Positions 6,967 to 16,337 of a stretch of DNA of 64,000 nucleotides are shown here, piece after piece. A model generated the notes under the pieces. It saw only the letters and a program-made list of their open reading frames with translations, had not been told where the DNA came from and ran no database searches. The stretch lies in the NCBI GenBank assembly GCA_019119645.1, contig DWWR01000002.1:26114-90113 (forward strand), given 5' to 3'. Each line of letters opens with the position of its first letter. Within the stretch, counting starts at the first letter, position 1. The translations under genes were made by a program, and so were the position numbers. The DNA comes from Anaerobutyricum faecale (GTDB taxonomy: Bacteria > Bacillota > Clostridia > Lachnospirales > Lachnospiraceae).

Positions 6967-9066
6967 TTAATCTGCCACCCGTTCCCAGACCACCGGGTAA
7001 CTGTTGTACTCCTGTCCGTTGACATAGAATAAAACTGTGGCGTCTCTGCCGCTGTCGCTCTCAAAAGCAACGTCCACCGGGAAGGAATCCGAATCGGCAT
7101 CCTCTTCTGAGTAGATGGTCTTAGTGGAATTCCCCTGTTTCAGTACCAGCTCAATATCTCCGGTTTCCCCTTCCTCAAACGGGGAGTCATACACCTGGAC
7201 TGTTCCCGCATAGTGGTAGGATTCCTGCTCGCCAAGACTCACGGTGATGGAAACTTTCGTACCCTTGTCCACCATGGTACCCGACTTGATGCTCTGCTGA
7301 AATACATCGCCCACGCCGACGGAACCGCTGTAATCGCTGGATACATTTCCCAGAACCAGTCCCAGACGGTTCAGTTCTTTCTCTGCCGCCTCCTGGCTGA
7401 CACCATATAAATCCGGCACTTCCACCTGGGAGACGCCGCGGCTCACTGTGATGGTCACCGTAAAGCCTTTTTCTACCATACTGCCTCCCTTCGGCGTCTG
7501 GCGGATCACATACCCCTTATCTACCGTGTCACTGTTGGCGTAGACAACTTCTGCCTCCAGCCCCAGAGAATTGAGTTCCTCAATGGCATCATCTTCCTCG
7601 TAATTGATCAGAGGAGGGACTTCAATCCGCGCGTTCTCCTCGTCATCCTCATCCAGACCCAGAGTCAGCGTGATCGTCGAGCCTTCCAGGACATCCCGTC
7701 CCTCTTCGGTATCCTGATCCACGACTACAAGGGAATCGCTGTCTTTATCCACACCGTCCGCATACTCAAACTTCGCGCTCAGAGACAGCTCTTCTGCCTG
7801 GTTTTTGGCCTTTGTCCGTGTCATTCCGATGAAACTTGGCAGCGTCACATATTTTTTGGCCTCTGTGGCCTCCGTCTCCTCCTCGGCCGGGGTATCCGTG
7901 GTGCTCTCCGGCGCTTCTGTGGTGCTTTCCACCGTACCGCTGCCGGTAAATTTCAAAAGATTGGTGGATGTGCCGACGAAATAAAAGACCAGACAGGCAA
8001 GAAGAACTCCAAACACGATGGTAATGACCATGATCATTTTCTCCATCTTCGGGTGAACGGAATCGTCGTCTTCGTAATCCTCTCCGTCTTTTTCCGTGGA
8101 CTGTCCCTGCATCTCATCCGGAGTCTCCTCCCCGTCCCGCTCACTCTCTCCTGTGAGGGTTTTCTTAATCTGGGCGATTTCTTCCTCTGACCGGGTTCTT
8201 GTGGGACTGTCATCCACCTGCGGATTCATATAAACATAATTACCGTCGGGAGAGGTAAAAACCTGGCGCAGATCCGCGATCAGTTCCGCCGCCGTCTGGT
8301 ACCGCTCCTCCGGACGTTTCTTCGTACATTTTAAAATAATCTTTTCCAGGCTCACTGGTATATCCGGGAAATAATTTCTCGGCGGCACAATCTCATCCCG
8401 AAGATGCATCAACGCGATGGCCACCGTATTTTCTCCGTCAAAAGGCACCTTCCCCGTGGCCATCTCATACATGGTGATACCCAGGGAATAGATGTCGCTT
8501 CTGGCGTCGGAATATCCGCCTCTTGCCTGTTCCGGCGACAGGTAACGCACGGAACCCATGGTGCTGGAGGCAATGGTATCTCCCGTGGCAGCTTTGGCAA
8601 TGCCAAAGTCCGTCACCTTGATCTTGCCGCTGTCTGAGACGATGATATTTTGCGGCTTGATATCTCTGTGCACAATATTGTGCTCATGAGCCGCCTGTAT
8701 ACCGCTGGCAATCTGGATGGAAAAATCCACGGTCTCCCGGACGGAAAGTCTCCCGTACCGGCGGATATAGCGTTTTAGCGTCATCCCCTCTGCCAGTTCC
8801 ATGACAATATAGTGGATGCCCTGGTCATTTCCCTCATCCAGGATACTCACTATATTCGGATGATTCAGATCCGCGGTGGAACGGGCTTCCGAGTTAAACC
8901 TCCGGACCAGCGTCTCGTCGTCGCTGTATTCTTTCCGAAGCACTTTGACAGCCACATAACTGTTGGATTTACGGCATTTTGCCTTGTACACATCGGCCAT
9001 CCCTCCGGAGCCGATATGTTCAAGGATCTCATATCTTCCTCCTAAAATCATTCCTGTCTGAATCAA
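6967..9066 (-). CDS. prkC: PASTA-domain serine/threonine protein kinase PrkC
   Basis: A membrane Ser/Thr kinase that senses muropeptides or lipid II through extracellular PASTA repeats. Counted from a TTG start at 9066, the kinase domain has the glycine loop GSGGMADVY (19-27), Lys41, HRD (133-135) and DFG (153-155). A single membrane helix lies near residues 340-362 (MIMVITIVFGVLLACLVFYF). Three PASTA repeats follow, beginning near LPSFIGMTRTKAK, VPPLINYEEDDAI and VPDLYGVSQEAAE, and then a further C-terminal domain of about 80 residues. TTG at 9066 is preferred because GGGAGG precedes it by eight bases. An ATG at 9051 is the alternative. prpC ends five bases upstream. Confidence 0.95.
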   Translation of the reverse strand: MIQTGMILGGRYEILEHIGSGGMADVYKAKCRKSNSYVAVKVLRKEYSDDETLVRRFNSEARSTADLNHPNIVSILDEGNDQGIHYIVMELAEGMTLKRYIRRYGRLSVRETVDFSIQIASGIQAAHEHNIVHRDIKPQNIIVSDSGKIKVTDFGIAKAATGDTIASSTMGSVRYLSPEQARGGYSDARSDIYSLGITMYEMATGKVPFDGENTVAIALMHLRDEIVPPRNYFPDIPVSLEKIILKCTKKRPEERYQTAAELIADLRQVFTSPDGNYVYMNPQVDDSPTRTRSEEEIAQIKKTLTGESERDGEETPDEMQGQSTEKDGEDYEDDDSVHPKMEKMIMVITIVFGVLLACLVFYFVGTSTNLLKFTGSGTVESTTEAPESTTDTPAEEETEATEAKKYVTLPSFIGMTRTKAKNQAEELSLSAKFEYADGVDKDSDSLVVVDQDTEEGRDVLEGSTITLTLGLDEDDEENARIEVPPLINYEEDDAIEELNSLGLEAEVVYANSDTVDKGYVIRQTPKGGSMVEKGFTVTITVSRGVSQVEVPDLYGVSQEAAEKELNRLGLVLGNVSSDYSGSVGVGDVFQQSIKSGTMVDKGTKVSITVSLGEQESYHYAGTVQVYDSPFEEGETGDIELVLKQGNSTKTIYSEEDADSDSFPVDVAFESDSGRDATVLFYVNGQEYNSYPVVWERVAD

Positions 9067-9071
9067 ACCAG

Positions 9072-9803
9072 TCACCTCCCGCTTCCGCACTGGGCGATGA
9101 CTACGGCGATATTATCAAGGCCGCCGTAAAACAGAGCTTCATTGACGCACTCCTGCGCCTGCTCGCTGATATCGCCCTGCTGCGCCACGATCTCTTCCAG
9201 CTTGTCATCATCTACCATGTTGGACAGTCCGTCCGAACAAAGCAGGATCTTTTGTCCCTCGGCAATATCCAGCATGAAGAAATCCGGCTGAACCGTTTCC
9301 GCCACGCCCACTGCCTTGGTTATGATATTTTTCTGCGGGTGATTCCGGCTCTCCGCCCGGTCAAGCTCTCCGGCCCGGACCAGTTCCTCCACCAGAGAAT
9401 GATCCATGGTCACCTGCCGGAGTGTTCCGTCGTAATAGTACAGACGGCTGTCTCCCACATTCATGACATAGACCACATGATCCACCACCGTGGCAGCCAC
9501 GAAGGTAGTTCCCATGCCCGCATATTCTTCCTCTCTGCGGGACATCTGGTACACCTCAGCGTTCACCTGCTGCAGCAATTTTTCCATGGACAGGAACGGG
9601 AGTTCCTTTTCCGCCTTTTTCGCCAGTTCCACAAATCTTGTCACAGAATAGGAGGACGCCTTATCTCCGGCCTTATGGCCTCCCATTCCATCCGCAACGA
9701 TATAAAGATTTGGAAAACAGCCCACCGGCTCATCAGAGTAGAAAAGATAGTCCTGATTGACTTTTCTTTTCTTTCCGATATCCGTGATTCCAAAGGACTT
9801 CAT
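9072..9803 (-). CDS. prpC: PP2C-family protein phosphatase PrpC/Stp
   Basis: A metal-dependent Ser/Thr phosphatase that reverses PrkC phosphorylation. The 243-residue protein has the PP2C metal-site motifs NQDYLFYS (D18), VADGMGGHKAG, VMNVGDSRLYYY, LLCSDGLSNMV and GLDNIAVVIAQ. The start at 9803 overlaps the rlmN stop in an ATGA tetranucleotide, so translation is coupled. prkC follows after five bases, the standard phosphatase-kinase pair. Confidence 0.96.
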   Translation of the reverse strand: MKSFGITDIGKKRKVNQDYLFYSDEPVGCFPNLYIVADGMGGHKAGDKASSYSVTRFVELAKKAEKELPFLSMEKLLQQVNAEVYQMSRREEEYAGMGTTFVAATVVDHVVYVMNVGDSRLYYYDGTLRQVTMDHSLVEELVRAGELDRAESRNHPQKNIITKAVGVAETVQPDFFMLDIAEGQKILLCSDGLSNMVDDDKLEEIVAQQGDISEQAQECVNEALFYGGLDNIAVVIAQCGSGR

Positions 9804-10849
9804 CCATTCCCACTCCTTTCTTTATATCCTTTTCTAAGCTGTCCGCAGGCGGCGGAGATATCTCTGCCCATCTCTCTGCGGACGGTCACCTGAATATGAT
9901 GTTTTTCCAATATATGCAAAAACGCCTGAATATGATTCTGCTCCGACTGCCGGAAGTCTCTCTCTTTTACCGGATTCACCGGGATCAGATTGATATGGCA
10001 GTTCAGGCCCTTCACCAGGGCCGCCAGCATCTCGGCGTGTTCTTTTCTGTCGTTGACATCCTTCACCAGACTGTACTCAAACGTGATCCGCCGGCCGGTT
10101 TTTTCCACATAGTAAGCGGCGGCTTCCATGAGTTCTTTCATGGAATACCGGTTTGCCACTGGCATCAGCTCTTTTCTCATGGCGTCATTGGGCGCGTGAA
10201 GAGAAATCGCCAGCGTCACCTGAGGATACGTATCGGCAAATGCATAAATCTTCGGCACCAGACCGCAGGTGGACACCGTAATGTTCCTCCGGCTGATATT
10301 CAGACCATTTTCATCACTTACCAGCTCGATCATCCGGCACAGCGCGTCAAAATTATCAAAGGGCTCCCCGGTTCCCATCACCACGATATGAGAAACTCTC
10401 TCCCCCGTGGCTCTCTGAATGGCATAAATCTGGTCAAGCATTTCCGACGGATACAGATTTCTCTCCAGTCCCAGCAGGGTAGAGGCACAGAACCGGCATC
10501 CCATCCGGCATCCGGCCTGGGAGGAAATGCACACAGAGTTCCCATGTCTGTACTTCATCAGCACGCTCTCTATGATGTTTCCGTCATGCAGCTCAAAAAG
10601 AAACTTTGTGGTGCCGTCGATCTTCGATACATACCGCTCCACTTCTGTCACCCCATACAGAGGATGGTCTTTCAGGATGGTCTGGCGGCAGGATGCCGGC
10701 ACATTTTTCATTTCATCTCCGGTACGTATGAGCTTCTGATGCAGCCAGCCGTATATCTGTTTCGCCCGGAACTTTTTCTCTCCGGCCGCTGCCACGGCCG
10801 CTGTGAGTTCCTCCATATTCATAGAACGGATATCTGTAAAGCTCTCCAT
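9800..10849 (-). CDS. rlmN: 23S rRNA (adenine2503-C2)/tRNA(adenine37-C2)-methyltransferase RlmN
   Basis: A radical-SAM enzyme that methylates C2 of A2503 in 23S rRNA and A37 in some tRNAs. The SAM cluster motif is C114, C118 and C121 (CRMGCRFC). MGTGEPFDN and a C-terminal catalytic Cys in DISAACGQLR are present. The protein has 349 residues from the second of two adjacent ATG codons, which is best spaced from GGAGG. The frame runs open to 11131, but that part overlaps rsmB and is not conserved. There are about 110 bp of non-coding sequence between rsmB and rlmN. Confidence 0.96.
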   Translation of the reverse strand: MESFTDIRSMNMEELTAAVAAAGEKKFRAKQIYGWLHQKLIRTGDEMKNVPASCRQTILKDHPLYGVTEVERYVSKIDGTTKFLFELHDGNIIESVLMKYRHGNSVCISSQAGCRMGCRFCASTLLGLERNLYPSEMLDQIYAIQRATGERVSHIVVMGTGEPFDNFDALCRMIELVSDENGLNISRRNITVSTCGLVPKIYAFADTYPQVTLAISLHAPNDAMRKELMPVANRYSMKELMEAAAYYVEKTGRRITFEYSLVKDVNDRKEHAEMLAALVKGLNCHINLIPVNPVKERDFRQSEQNHIQAFLHILEKHHIQVTVRREMGRDISAACGQLRKGYKERSGNG

Positions 10850-10958
10850 CATTTTCCTCCAATTTCTGTCTGCTGTTCTGCGCTGATAACTCCTTCTCTG
10901 CATCTGCTGCAGCAAAATACTCCCGTATTTCCCGCCGCAGCCCGGCCAGAAGCTTTTA

Positions 10959-12308
10959 TCATACTCTTGTAAACTTCGCCACAAAAAAGCCATCACAGCC
11001 GTCGATGCCCGGCAGCAGCTGCAGATATCCCTCTTCTCCGGTACGGCCGCGAAGCTCCTCCGGCAGGCAGGCTTCCACAGACACCCGGCGAAGAGGCGTA
11101 TTCTCCTCGATCCACCGGACATTCTCCACATTTTCCCGCCGGTTCAGGGTACAGGTCGAAAAAATCAGAGTGCCGCCCGTCTTCACATATTTCCATGCCA
11201 GCGAAAGAATCTTTCGCTGCAAATCCACCAGCTCGTCAAGCTGTTCCCTGGTCAGATGATATTTGATATCATTTTTTCGTCCCATGATTCCCAGCCCGCT
11301 GCATGGAAGATCCGCCAGCACCACATCCATGGACGCTTCCAGAGAAGCATCAAATTCTGTGGCATCCCACTGTTCGATTTTTACCTGCGGATATTTCATT
11401 CTATCATTATTTTCCTGCAGTAATTCTGTCTTATATTCTGTCAAATCTCTTGCAATTACCAGTCCGTTCTCCCCGGTCCGGTCCGCCGCATGGAAGGTCT
11501 TTCCTCCCGGGGCCGCACAGAGATCAAGGACTCTGTCACCGGCCCGGATACCGGACACTTCCACCGGAAACATGGAACTTTCATCCTGAATCACAAAAAG
11601 TCCCTGCCGGAACGCCGGGATTTTACTCAGATAATTATACCCGGAAATCCGGAAGGCATACGGGAAATACCGGCCTTCTTCCACAGTCACACCGCTTTCT
11701 TCCAGAGACTTCCGAAGATTCCGGGGCTCTGTCTTTGAAAGGCAGGCGCGGATGGTGGTCGGTCTGGCCGTGAGGAAAGAAGCGAGCATCGTCTCCGTAT
11801 CTTCTTCCCCATACTGCTCTGTCAGCAGTTCCACCAGCCACAGAGGCATGGAATACCGGACTGAGAGATACTTTCCGGGATCCTTTTTGCGGTCCGGCAG
11901 CGGAAGATGTTCTTTTTCCCGTGTGAGAGTCCGCAGCACTCCGTTGACAAACCCGGACAGGCTGCGAAATCCCCGCTTTTTCGCCAGGTTGACCGCCTCA
12001 CTGCAGGCAGCCGCGTCCCGCACATTCATAAAGAGAATCTGATAGGCCGACAGACGCAGGAGATTCCGGATCAGTGGCTTGCATTTTTTCATTTTGGTTT
12101 TAGAAAAAGCGTCCAGAACATAATCAAGATAAATCCGCTGTTCTGTCACGCCCTCGCAGAGCATGGTAAAGAAGGCCCGCTCATTTTTGGGAGCAAACTG
12201 CAGCCGCATGAGCGCCTCTCCCATGACCAGATGGGAGAGCCTTCCTGTCTTCTCCATATTCATGAGAACGTTCAGCGCTTCCTCTCTCATATTAATCCTG
12301 TCTGCCAT
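10959..12308 (-). CDS. rsmB: 16S rRNA (cytosine967-C5)-methyltransferase RsmB
   Basis: RsmB (Sun/Fmu) makes m5C967 in 16S rRNA. An N-terminal NusB-like helical domain (about residues 5-135, with ALNVLMNMEK and YQILFMNVRDAAACSEAVNLA) precedes a SAM methyltransferase domain. That domain contains DLCAAPGGKT, DVVLADLPCSGLG with the conserved PC, and the second catalytic Cys in FSTCTLN. The 449-residue length fits. The start at 12308 overlaps the end of fmt by 17 bp; an ATG six codons later (12290) is an alternative. The fmt-rsmB-rlmN order is conserved. Confidence 0.95.
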   Translation of the reverse strand: MADRINMREEALNVLMNMEKTGRLSHLVMGEALMRLQFAPKNERAFFTMLCEGVTEQRIYLDYVLDAFSKTKMKKCKPLIRNLLRLSAYQILFMNVRDAAACSEAVNLAKKRGFRSLSGFVNGVLRTLTREKEHLPLPDRKKDPGKYLSVRYSMPLWLVELLTEQYGEEDTETMLASFLTARPTTIRACLSKTEPRNLRKSLEESGVTVEEGRYFPYAFRISGYNYLSKIPAFRQGLFVIQDESSMFPVEVSGIRAGDRVLDLCAAPGGKTFHAADRTGENGLVIARDLTEYKTELLQENNDRMKYPQVKIEQWDATEFDASLEASMDVVLADLPCSGLGIMGRKNDIKYHLTREQLDELVDLQRKILSLAWKYVKTGGTLIFSTCTLNRRENVENVRWIEENTPLRRVSVEACLPEELRGRTGEEGYLQLLPGIDGCDGFFVAKFTRV

Positions 12309-13278
12309 ATACCATTCCCTTTTTTACCGGATATCCCAGCAAAAATGCCTGCACCGGCATCCGTTTCTTGCCCTGGAGCTGTACTTCGTTGACTTTCAGC
12401 AATCCGTCACCGGTCTGCACATAGAAGCAGTCCTTCTTCACATCGGTGACTGTGCCCGGCGCCGCATCTTCGGCCTTTACCGGCTGCTGTGCTGCCTGGC
12501 CGTCGTCTTCTTCGCTGCCGGTCTGTTCTGGCACCGCATCAGCGTCCCAGATCTTTAATGTCTTGCCGTTCATGTGCGTGTAGGCACTCGGCCAGGAATT
12601 TAAGCCCCGGATCAGTCTCTCGATGGAGACAGCGTTCTTCGTCCAGTCAATCTCTCCCAGTTCTTTGGTGAGCATACCCGCATAGCTGCTCTCCTCGTCA
12701 TTCTGCGGAATCCGCACCGCCGTGCCGGCTTCCAGTTTATCAAGGGTTGAAAGTATCAACGTTCCGCCCGCTGCTGACAGCTTGTCATGAAGTGTCTCTC
12801 CGGTTTCTTTCGGCGCAATGGGAATCACAACCTTTTCAATCATATCTCCGGTATCCAGTCCCTTTGCCATGTACATGGTCGTGATGCCCGTCTCCTTTTC
12901 CCCGTTAATGATCGCCCACTGCATCGGCGCCGCTCCCCGGTATTTCGGGAGCAGAGAAGCGTGAACATTGATACAGCCATATTTGGGCAGGTTCAGGATG
13001 CTCTCCGGCAGGATCTGTCCGAAAGCCACCACGACGATCACATCCGGCGCCAGCTCCCGCAGCGTCTCCACAAAAGCTTCCTCCCGCACTTTTACCGGCT
13101 GATAAACCGGAATGCCATGGGCAAGAGCCGTCTCTTTTACCGGAGGAAATGCCATGGCCTTCCCCCGTCCTTTTCGTTTGTCCGGCTGCGTCACGACGCC
13201 GATCACCTCATGGTGAGCAATGAGCGCCTCCAGCGTCGGGACGGAAAACTCCGGTGTTCCCATAAATACTATTCTCAT
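12292..13278 (-). CDS. fmt: Methionyl-tRNA formyltransferase
   Basis: Fmt formylates initiator Met-tRNA with 10-formyl-THF. MRIVFMGTPEFSVPTLEAL opens the protein, followed by FGQILPESIL, the catalytic block INVHASLLPKYRGAAPMQWA and AKGLDTGDM. A small acidic, Gln/Ala-rich insertion (about residues 235-262, EQTGSEEDDGQAAQQ) interrupts the C-terminal tRNA-binding domain and makes the protein slightly longer (328 residues) than usual. The start at 13278 overlaps the def stop as ATGA; the upstream in-frame ATG lies inside def. def-fmt is a conserved pair. Confidence 0.96.
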   Translation of the reverse strand: MRIVFMGTPEFSVPTLEALIAHHEVIGVVTQPDKRKGRGKAMAFPPVKETALAHGIPVYQPVKVREEAFVETLRELAPDVIVVVAFGQILPESILNLPKYGCINVHASLLPKYRGAAPMQWAIINGEKETGITTMYMAKGLDTGDMIEKVVIPIAPKETGETLHDKLSAAGGTLILSTLDKLEAGTAVRIPQNDEESSYAGMLTKELGEIDWTKNAVSIERLIRGLNSWPSAYTHMNGKTLKIWDADAVPEQTGSEEDDGQAAQQPVKAEDAAPGTVTDVKKDCFYVQTGDGLLKVNEVQLQGKKRMPVQAFLLGYPVKKGMVYGRQD

Positions 13279-13757
13279 TCTTCCCATTCTTCCTCTTCTT
13301 CCAAATCTCTGTAAGGCTCGCTGGCCCGCTCGCCATAAAGGATACCGTCCAGGTGATCCATCTCGTGGAGCATGGCTCTGGCCCTGAGGCCCTCTCCCTC
13401 ATAAATGACCGGATTCATATCCATATCAAGGGAGGATACCTTCACGTAATTCGGTCTGGTCACTTCCGCCACCTTGCCCGGCACGCTCAGACAGCCCTCG
13501 TCGTCGGTCTGCTCGCCGGAAGTCTCCAGCACTTCCGGATTGATCAGAACGATCGGATCGTCATCCATCACATCAACGACGCAGATCCGGCGCAGGATTC
13601 CCACCTGCGGCGCTGCCAGTCCCACACCTTTCGCTTCATACATGGTGTCGAACAGATCCTCAATGAGTTCCTTTGTGGCCGGTGTCATCTTTGTCACCGG
13701 TTTACATTTCTTTTTTAAAATATCATCGCCGATAAAGCGAATTCTCCGAATAGCCAT
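13275..13757 (-). CDS. def: Peptide deformylase
   Basis: Def removes the N-formyl group from nascent proteins. The 160-residue protein has the three metal-site motifs: GVGLAAPQ (44-51), EGCLS (87-91, Cys89) and HEMDH (131-135). The tail is strongly acidic (YRDLEEEEEWEE). The start has AAAGGAGGAAG just upstream. An 18-bp palindrome (13781-13798) lies just before this site and might affect initiation. Confidence 0.97.
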   Translation of the reverse strand: MAIRRIRFIGDDILKKKCKPVTKMTPATKELIEDLFDTMYEAKGVGLAAPQVGILRRICVVDVMDDDPIVLINPEVLETSGEQTDDEGCLSVPGKVAEVTRPNYVKVSSLDMDMNPVIYEGEGLRARAMLHEMDHLDGILYGERASEPYRDLEEEEEWEE

Positions 13758-13874
13758 TTTCTTCCTCCTTTATATGTCAAATATGGATTTCTCCATATCT
13801 CCTGTCTTTTCTCTTGTTTTTATTTATGGGGAAGCTGCCTGGATCAGAACCTCCCATATTTATCATCGGCCTTC

Positions 13875-13903
13875 ATCATACCATACCCGGGCACTTCCGT
13901 AAA
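13875..13903 (-). promoter_or_regulatory. Possible internal promoter before def
   Basis: TTTACG (13898-13903), a 17-bp spacer and TATGAT (13875-13880) on the minus strand, within the 245-bp gap between priA and def. The gap is large for this otherwise tight operon, so a secondary promoter is plausible. A GC-rich hairpin (GCCGGC at 13950-13955 and 13964-13969) lies upstream. Confidence 0.35.
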
Positions 13904-14002
13904 GTCCGGCGTAGTCTCCGGCCAAAGGGCAATTTCATCCTGCGAAGATGCCGGCCCATAAACGCCGGCCTTTTTCCCGGCGCGTTTCTCATGCCCCTGG
14001 GG

Positions 14003-16249
14003 TCAGTACATTCCCATGGGATCAAAATCAAACTGTATCTGAATTCCCGCAAACAGGGGATGCGTCTCCAGCACCGGCTCCAGCCGTCCCTTCAGCTCTT
14101 CCAGCCGGGAGGCCTCCGGATGTTTCATGTAAAGTACCTGACGGTACAGGTCCCGCAGCTTCGAGATGGCCGCCTTCCCGGGATTCAGCAGCTGCACCGG
14201 CCTTTCCTCCCCCTCCTGACTTTTCTCGATCATTTTCTGAATCCGCATGGCCGCCAGAAGGGCCGCAGATTCGTCGCCGCTCTGCACTAAGATCACCAAA
14301 AGATGCGAGCAGGGCGGATAAGCCATGAGGCTCCGGTAGGCAATCTCCTGCTCGTAAAACGCCTCATAGGAATGTTCCACAGCCGCGGTGATCGCATAAT
14401 GTTCCGGCGAGTAAGTCTGAATGATCACCTCTCCCGGTTTTTCTCCGCGGCCGGCCCGTCCGGCCGCCTGGCACAGAAGCTGAAAGGTTCTCTCACCGCT
14501 GCGGAAATCCTGTCCGAAGAGGGAAAGGTCCGCCGCCAGAATCCCCACCAGCGTCACATTGGCGTAATCATGACCTTTGACGATCATCTGGGTACCAAGA
14601 AGCACATCGGCCTCTCCCCGGGCAAAGGCTTTTAATATCTCCTGATGGGCATTTTTCCTGCGGGTGGTATCCATATCCATCCGCAGCACCCGGATGCCGG
14701 GGAATTCTTCATACAGGGCCGCCTCCACTTTCTCGGTTCCCAGTCCGAAAGCCGCCACATGAGGCTGTCCGCACACGGGACACTGTCTGGAAAACGCGGT
14801 TTCATACCCGCAATAATGGCAGCGGAGTCTTCCGTTTCTGTGATAGGTGAGGGACACATCGCAGTGGGGACATTTTATCACCGTGCCGCAGCTTCGGCAG
14901 GAGACAAAACCCGCAAACCCCCGCCGGTTCAAAAACAGCATCATCTGCTCTCCCCGGGCCAGACGGCTGCGCATTTTCTCTTTTAAGTCTTCGCTGAACA
15001 CCGAACGGTTTCCTTTCCGGAACTCTTCCCGAAGATCCACCGTCCGCACCGCCGGCAGGGCAGCGTTACCCGCCCGGCTTTTCAGCGTCAGTAAAACATA
15101 CTCTCCTTTTCCCGCCCGGTAAAAACTTTCCACCGACGGAGTGGCAGATCCCAGCACCACGCTGGCTCCGGCCAGACCAGCCCGGTAAATGGCCGTCTCC
15201 CGGGCGTGGTATTTCGGGGTGCTGTCGCTTTTGTACGCACCGTCGTGCTCTTCGTCAATGATAATAAGGCCCAGCTGTTTCACCGGGGCAAAGAGCGCAG
15301 ATCGCGCTCCGATGACCACATCGGCGTCTCCCGCAGCGATCCTCTCACAGGCGTCAGAGCGCTCCCCGGCCGACATGCGGGAGTGGAGAACTGCAATCCG
15401 GCCGCCAAACCGCTCATAAAATCTCCGTACCGTCTGATAAGTCAGGGAAATCTCCGGTATCAGTACAATGGCCTGCTTTTTCCGGGCCAGCACCGCTTCG
15501 ATCATGTCGAGGTATACCTCCGTTTTGCCGCTTCCGGTCACTCCGAATAACAGATACGTGTGACAGATGCCTGCTTCCATATCCCGCCGGAACCTGTCTG
15601 CCGCTGCCTGCTGTTCCCCGTTGAGCTGTACGTGCGTGTCTTTCTTTTGAAACTGTGAAAACGGATCCCGGTACGCAACTTTTGTTTCCATGCGGATCAC
15701 TCCGTCAGCCTCCAGTTTCTTTATCTCCTTAAGAGGAAATCTGCACCCGTTCACAGCTTCCTCTTTGGACAATCTGCCTTTCGCAAGGAGACTCTTAAAA
15801 AAACGCGCCCGGGCCGTGCGGTGCTTACGCTCCCACTCTGCCAGCAGCTCTTCCGCGTCATTCTTTTCTATATTTAAAAAAATGTTTGTCTCCTGCCGGT
15901 GCCTTACTTTATTTTTGACCGGCATCACCGTCTTCAGCGCCTGGAGCATGGAAGAACCATACCGCTTTTTTAGAAAGGCCGCCACCTGGATCAGCTGGGA
16001 CTCCACCGTGAGACTTCCCTCCGCTATCCGAAGGATTTCCTTGATTTTGTTCACATCATAATCCGGCTGATCCGTAAGAGCGATGACATACCCCTCTTTC
16101 TCCCGGTTTCCGGCGCCAAAAGGCACACAGACCCGGACTCCCGGCACCACCTGGCCGCGCAGGGAAAAAGGCACCCTGTACTGAAATACCTTGTCGAGTG
16201 CCTCATGAGAAATATCTATGATAATATCTGCAAAGATTTCTTCTCCCAT
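14003..16249 (-). CDS. priA: Primosomal protein N' (PriA helicase)
   Basis: PriA recognises stalled forks and reloads the replisome. The 748-residue protein has an N-terminal DNA-binding domain, Walker A (FGVTGSGKTEV), the DEEH box (IIIDEEHDGAYK), helicase motif III (LGSATPS) and a zinc-binding region rich in CxxC pairs (CRSCGTVIKCPHC, CHYCG, CPVCG). A QAAGRAGRG motif VI is also present. The start at 16249 (MGEEIFADIII) is preceded by AAAGGA. The frame is open to 16360 with no homology expected there. It follows murE by 88 bp, where Firmicutes usually have coaBC directly upstream. Confidence 0.95.
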   Translation of the reverse strand: MGEEIFADIIIDISHEALDKVFQYRVPFSLRGQVVPGVRVCVPFGAGNREKEGYVIALTDQPDYDVNKIKEILRIAEGSLTVESQLIQVAAFLKKRYGSSMLQALKTVMPVKNKVRHRQETNIFLNIEKNDAEELLAEWERKHRTARARFFKSLLAKGRLSKEEAVNGCRFPLKEIKKLEADGVIRMETKVAYRDPFSQFQKKDTHVQLNGEQQAAADRFRRDMEAGICHTYLLFGVTGSGKTEVYLDMIEAVLARKKQAIVLIPEISLTYQTVRRFYERFGGRIAVLHSRMSAGERSDACERIAAGDADVVIGARSALFAPVKQLGLIIIDEEHDGAYKSDSTPKYHARETAIYRAGLAGASVVLGSATPSVESFYRAGKGEYVLLTLKSRAGNAALPAVRTVDLREEFRKGNRSVFSEDLKEKMRSRLARGEQMMLFLNRRGFAGFVSCRSCGTVIKCPHCDVSLTYHRNGRLRCHYCGYETAFSRQCPVCGQPHVAAFGLGTEKVEAALYEEFPGIRVLRMDMDTTRRKNAHQEILKAFARGEADVLLGTQMIVKGHDYANVTLVGILAADLSLFGQDFRSGERTFQLLCQAAGRAGRGEKPGEVIIQTYSPEHYAITAAVEHSYEAFYEQEIAYRSLMAYPPCSHLLVILVQSGDESAALLAAMRIQKMIEKSQEGEERPVQLLNPGKAAISKLRDLYRQVLYMKHPEASRLEELKGRLEPVLETHPLFAGIQIQFDFDPMGMY

Positions 16250-16337
16250 TTCATTTCCTTTATCTGTTACCATACAATTTCTGTCATAGATGTTATCTGG
16301 TTTCGGATCCGGTTTTCGCCCGTTTCCCTCACCAGTT

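Noticed and set aside
13950..13980. GCCGGC hairpin followed by TTTTT on plus, as a terminator
   Set aside because: No plus-strand gene ends here, and on the minus strand no T-run follows the stem.
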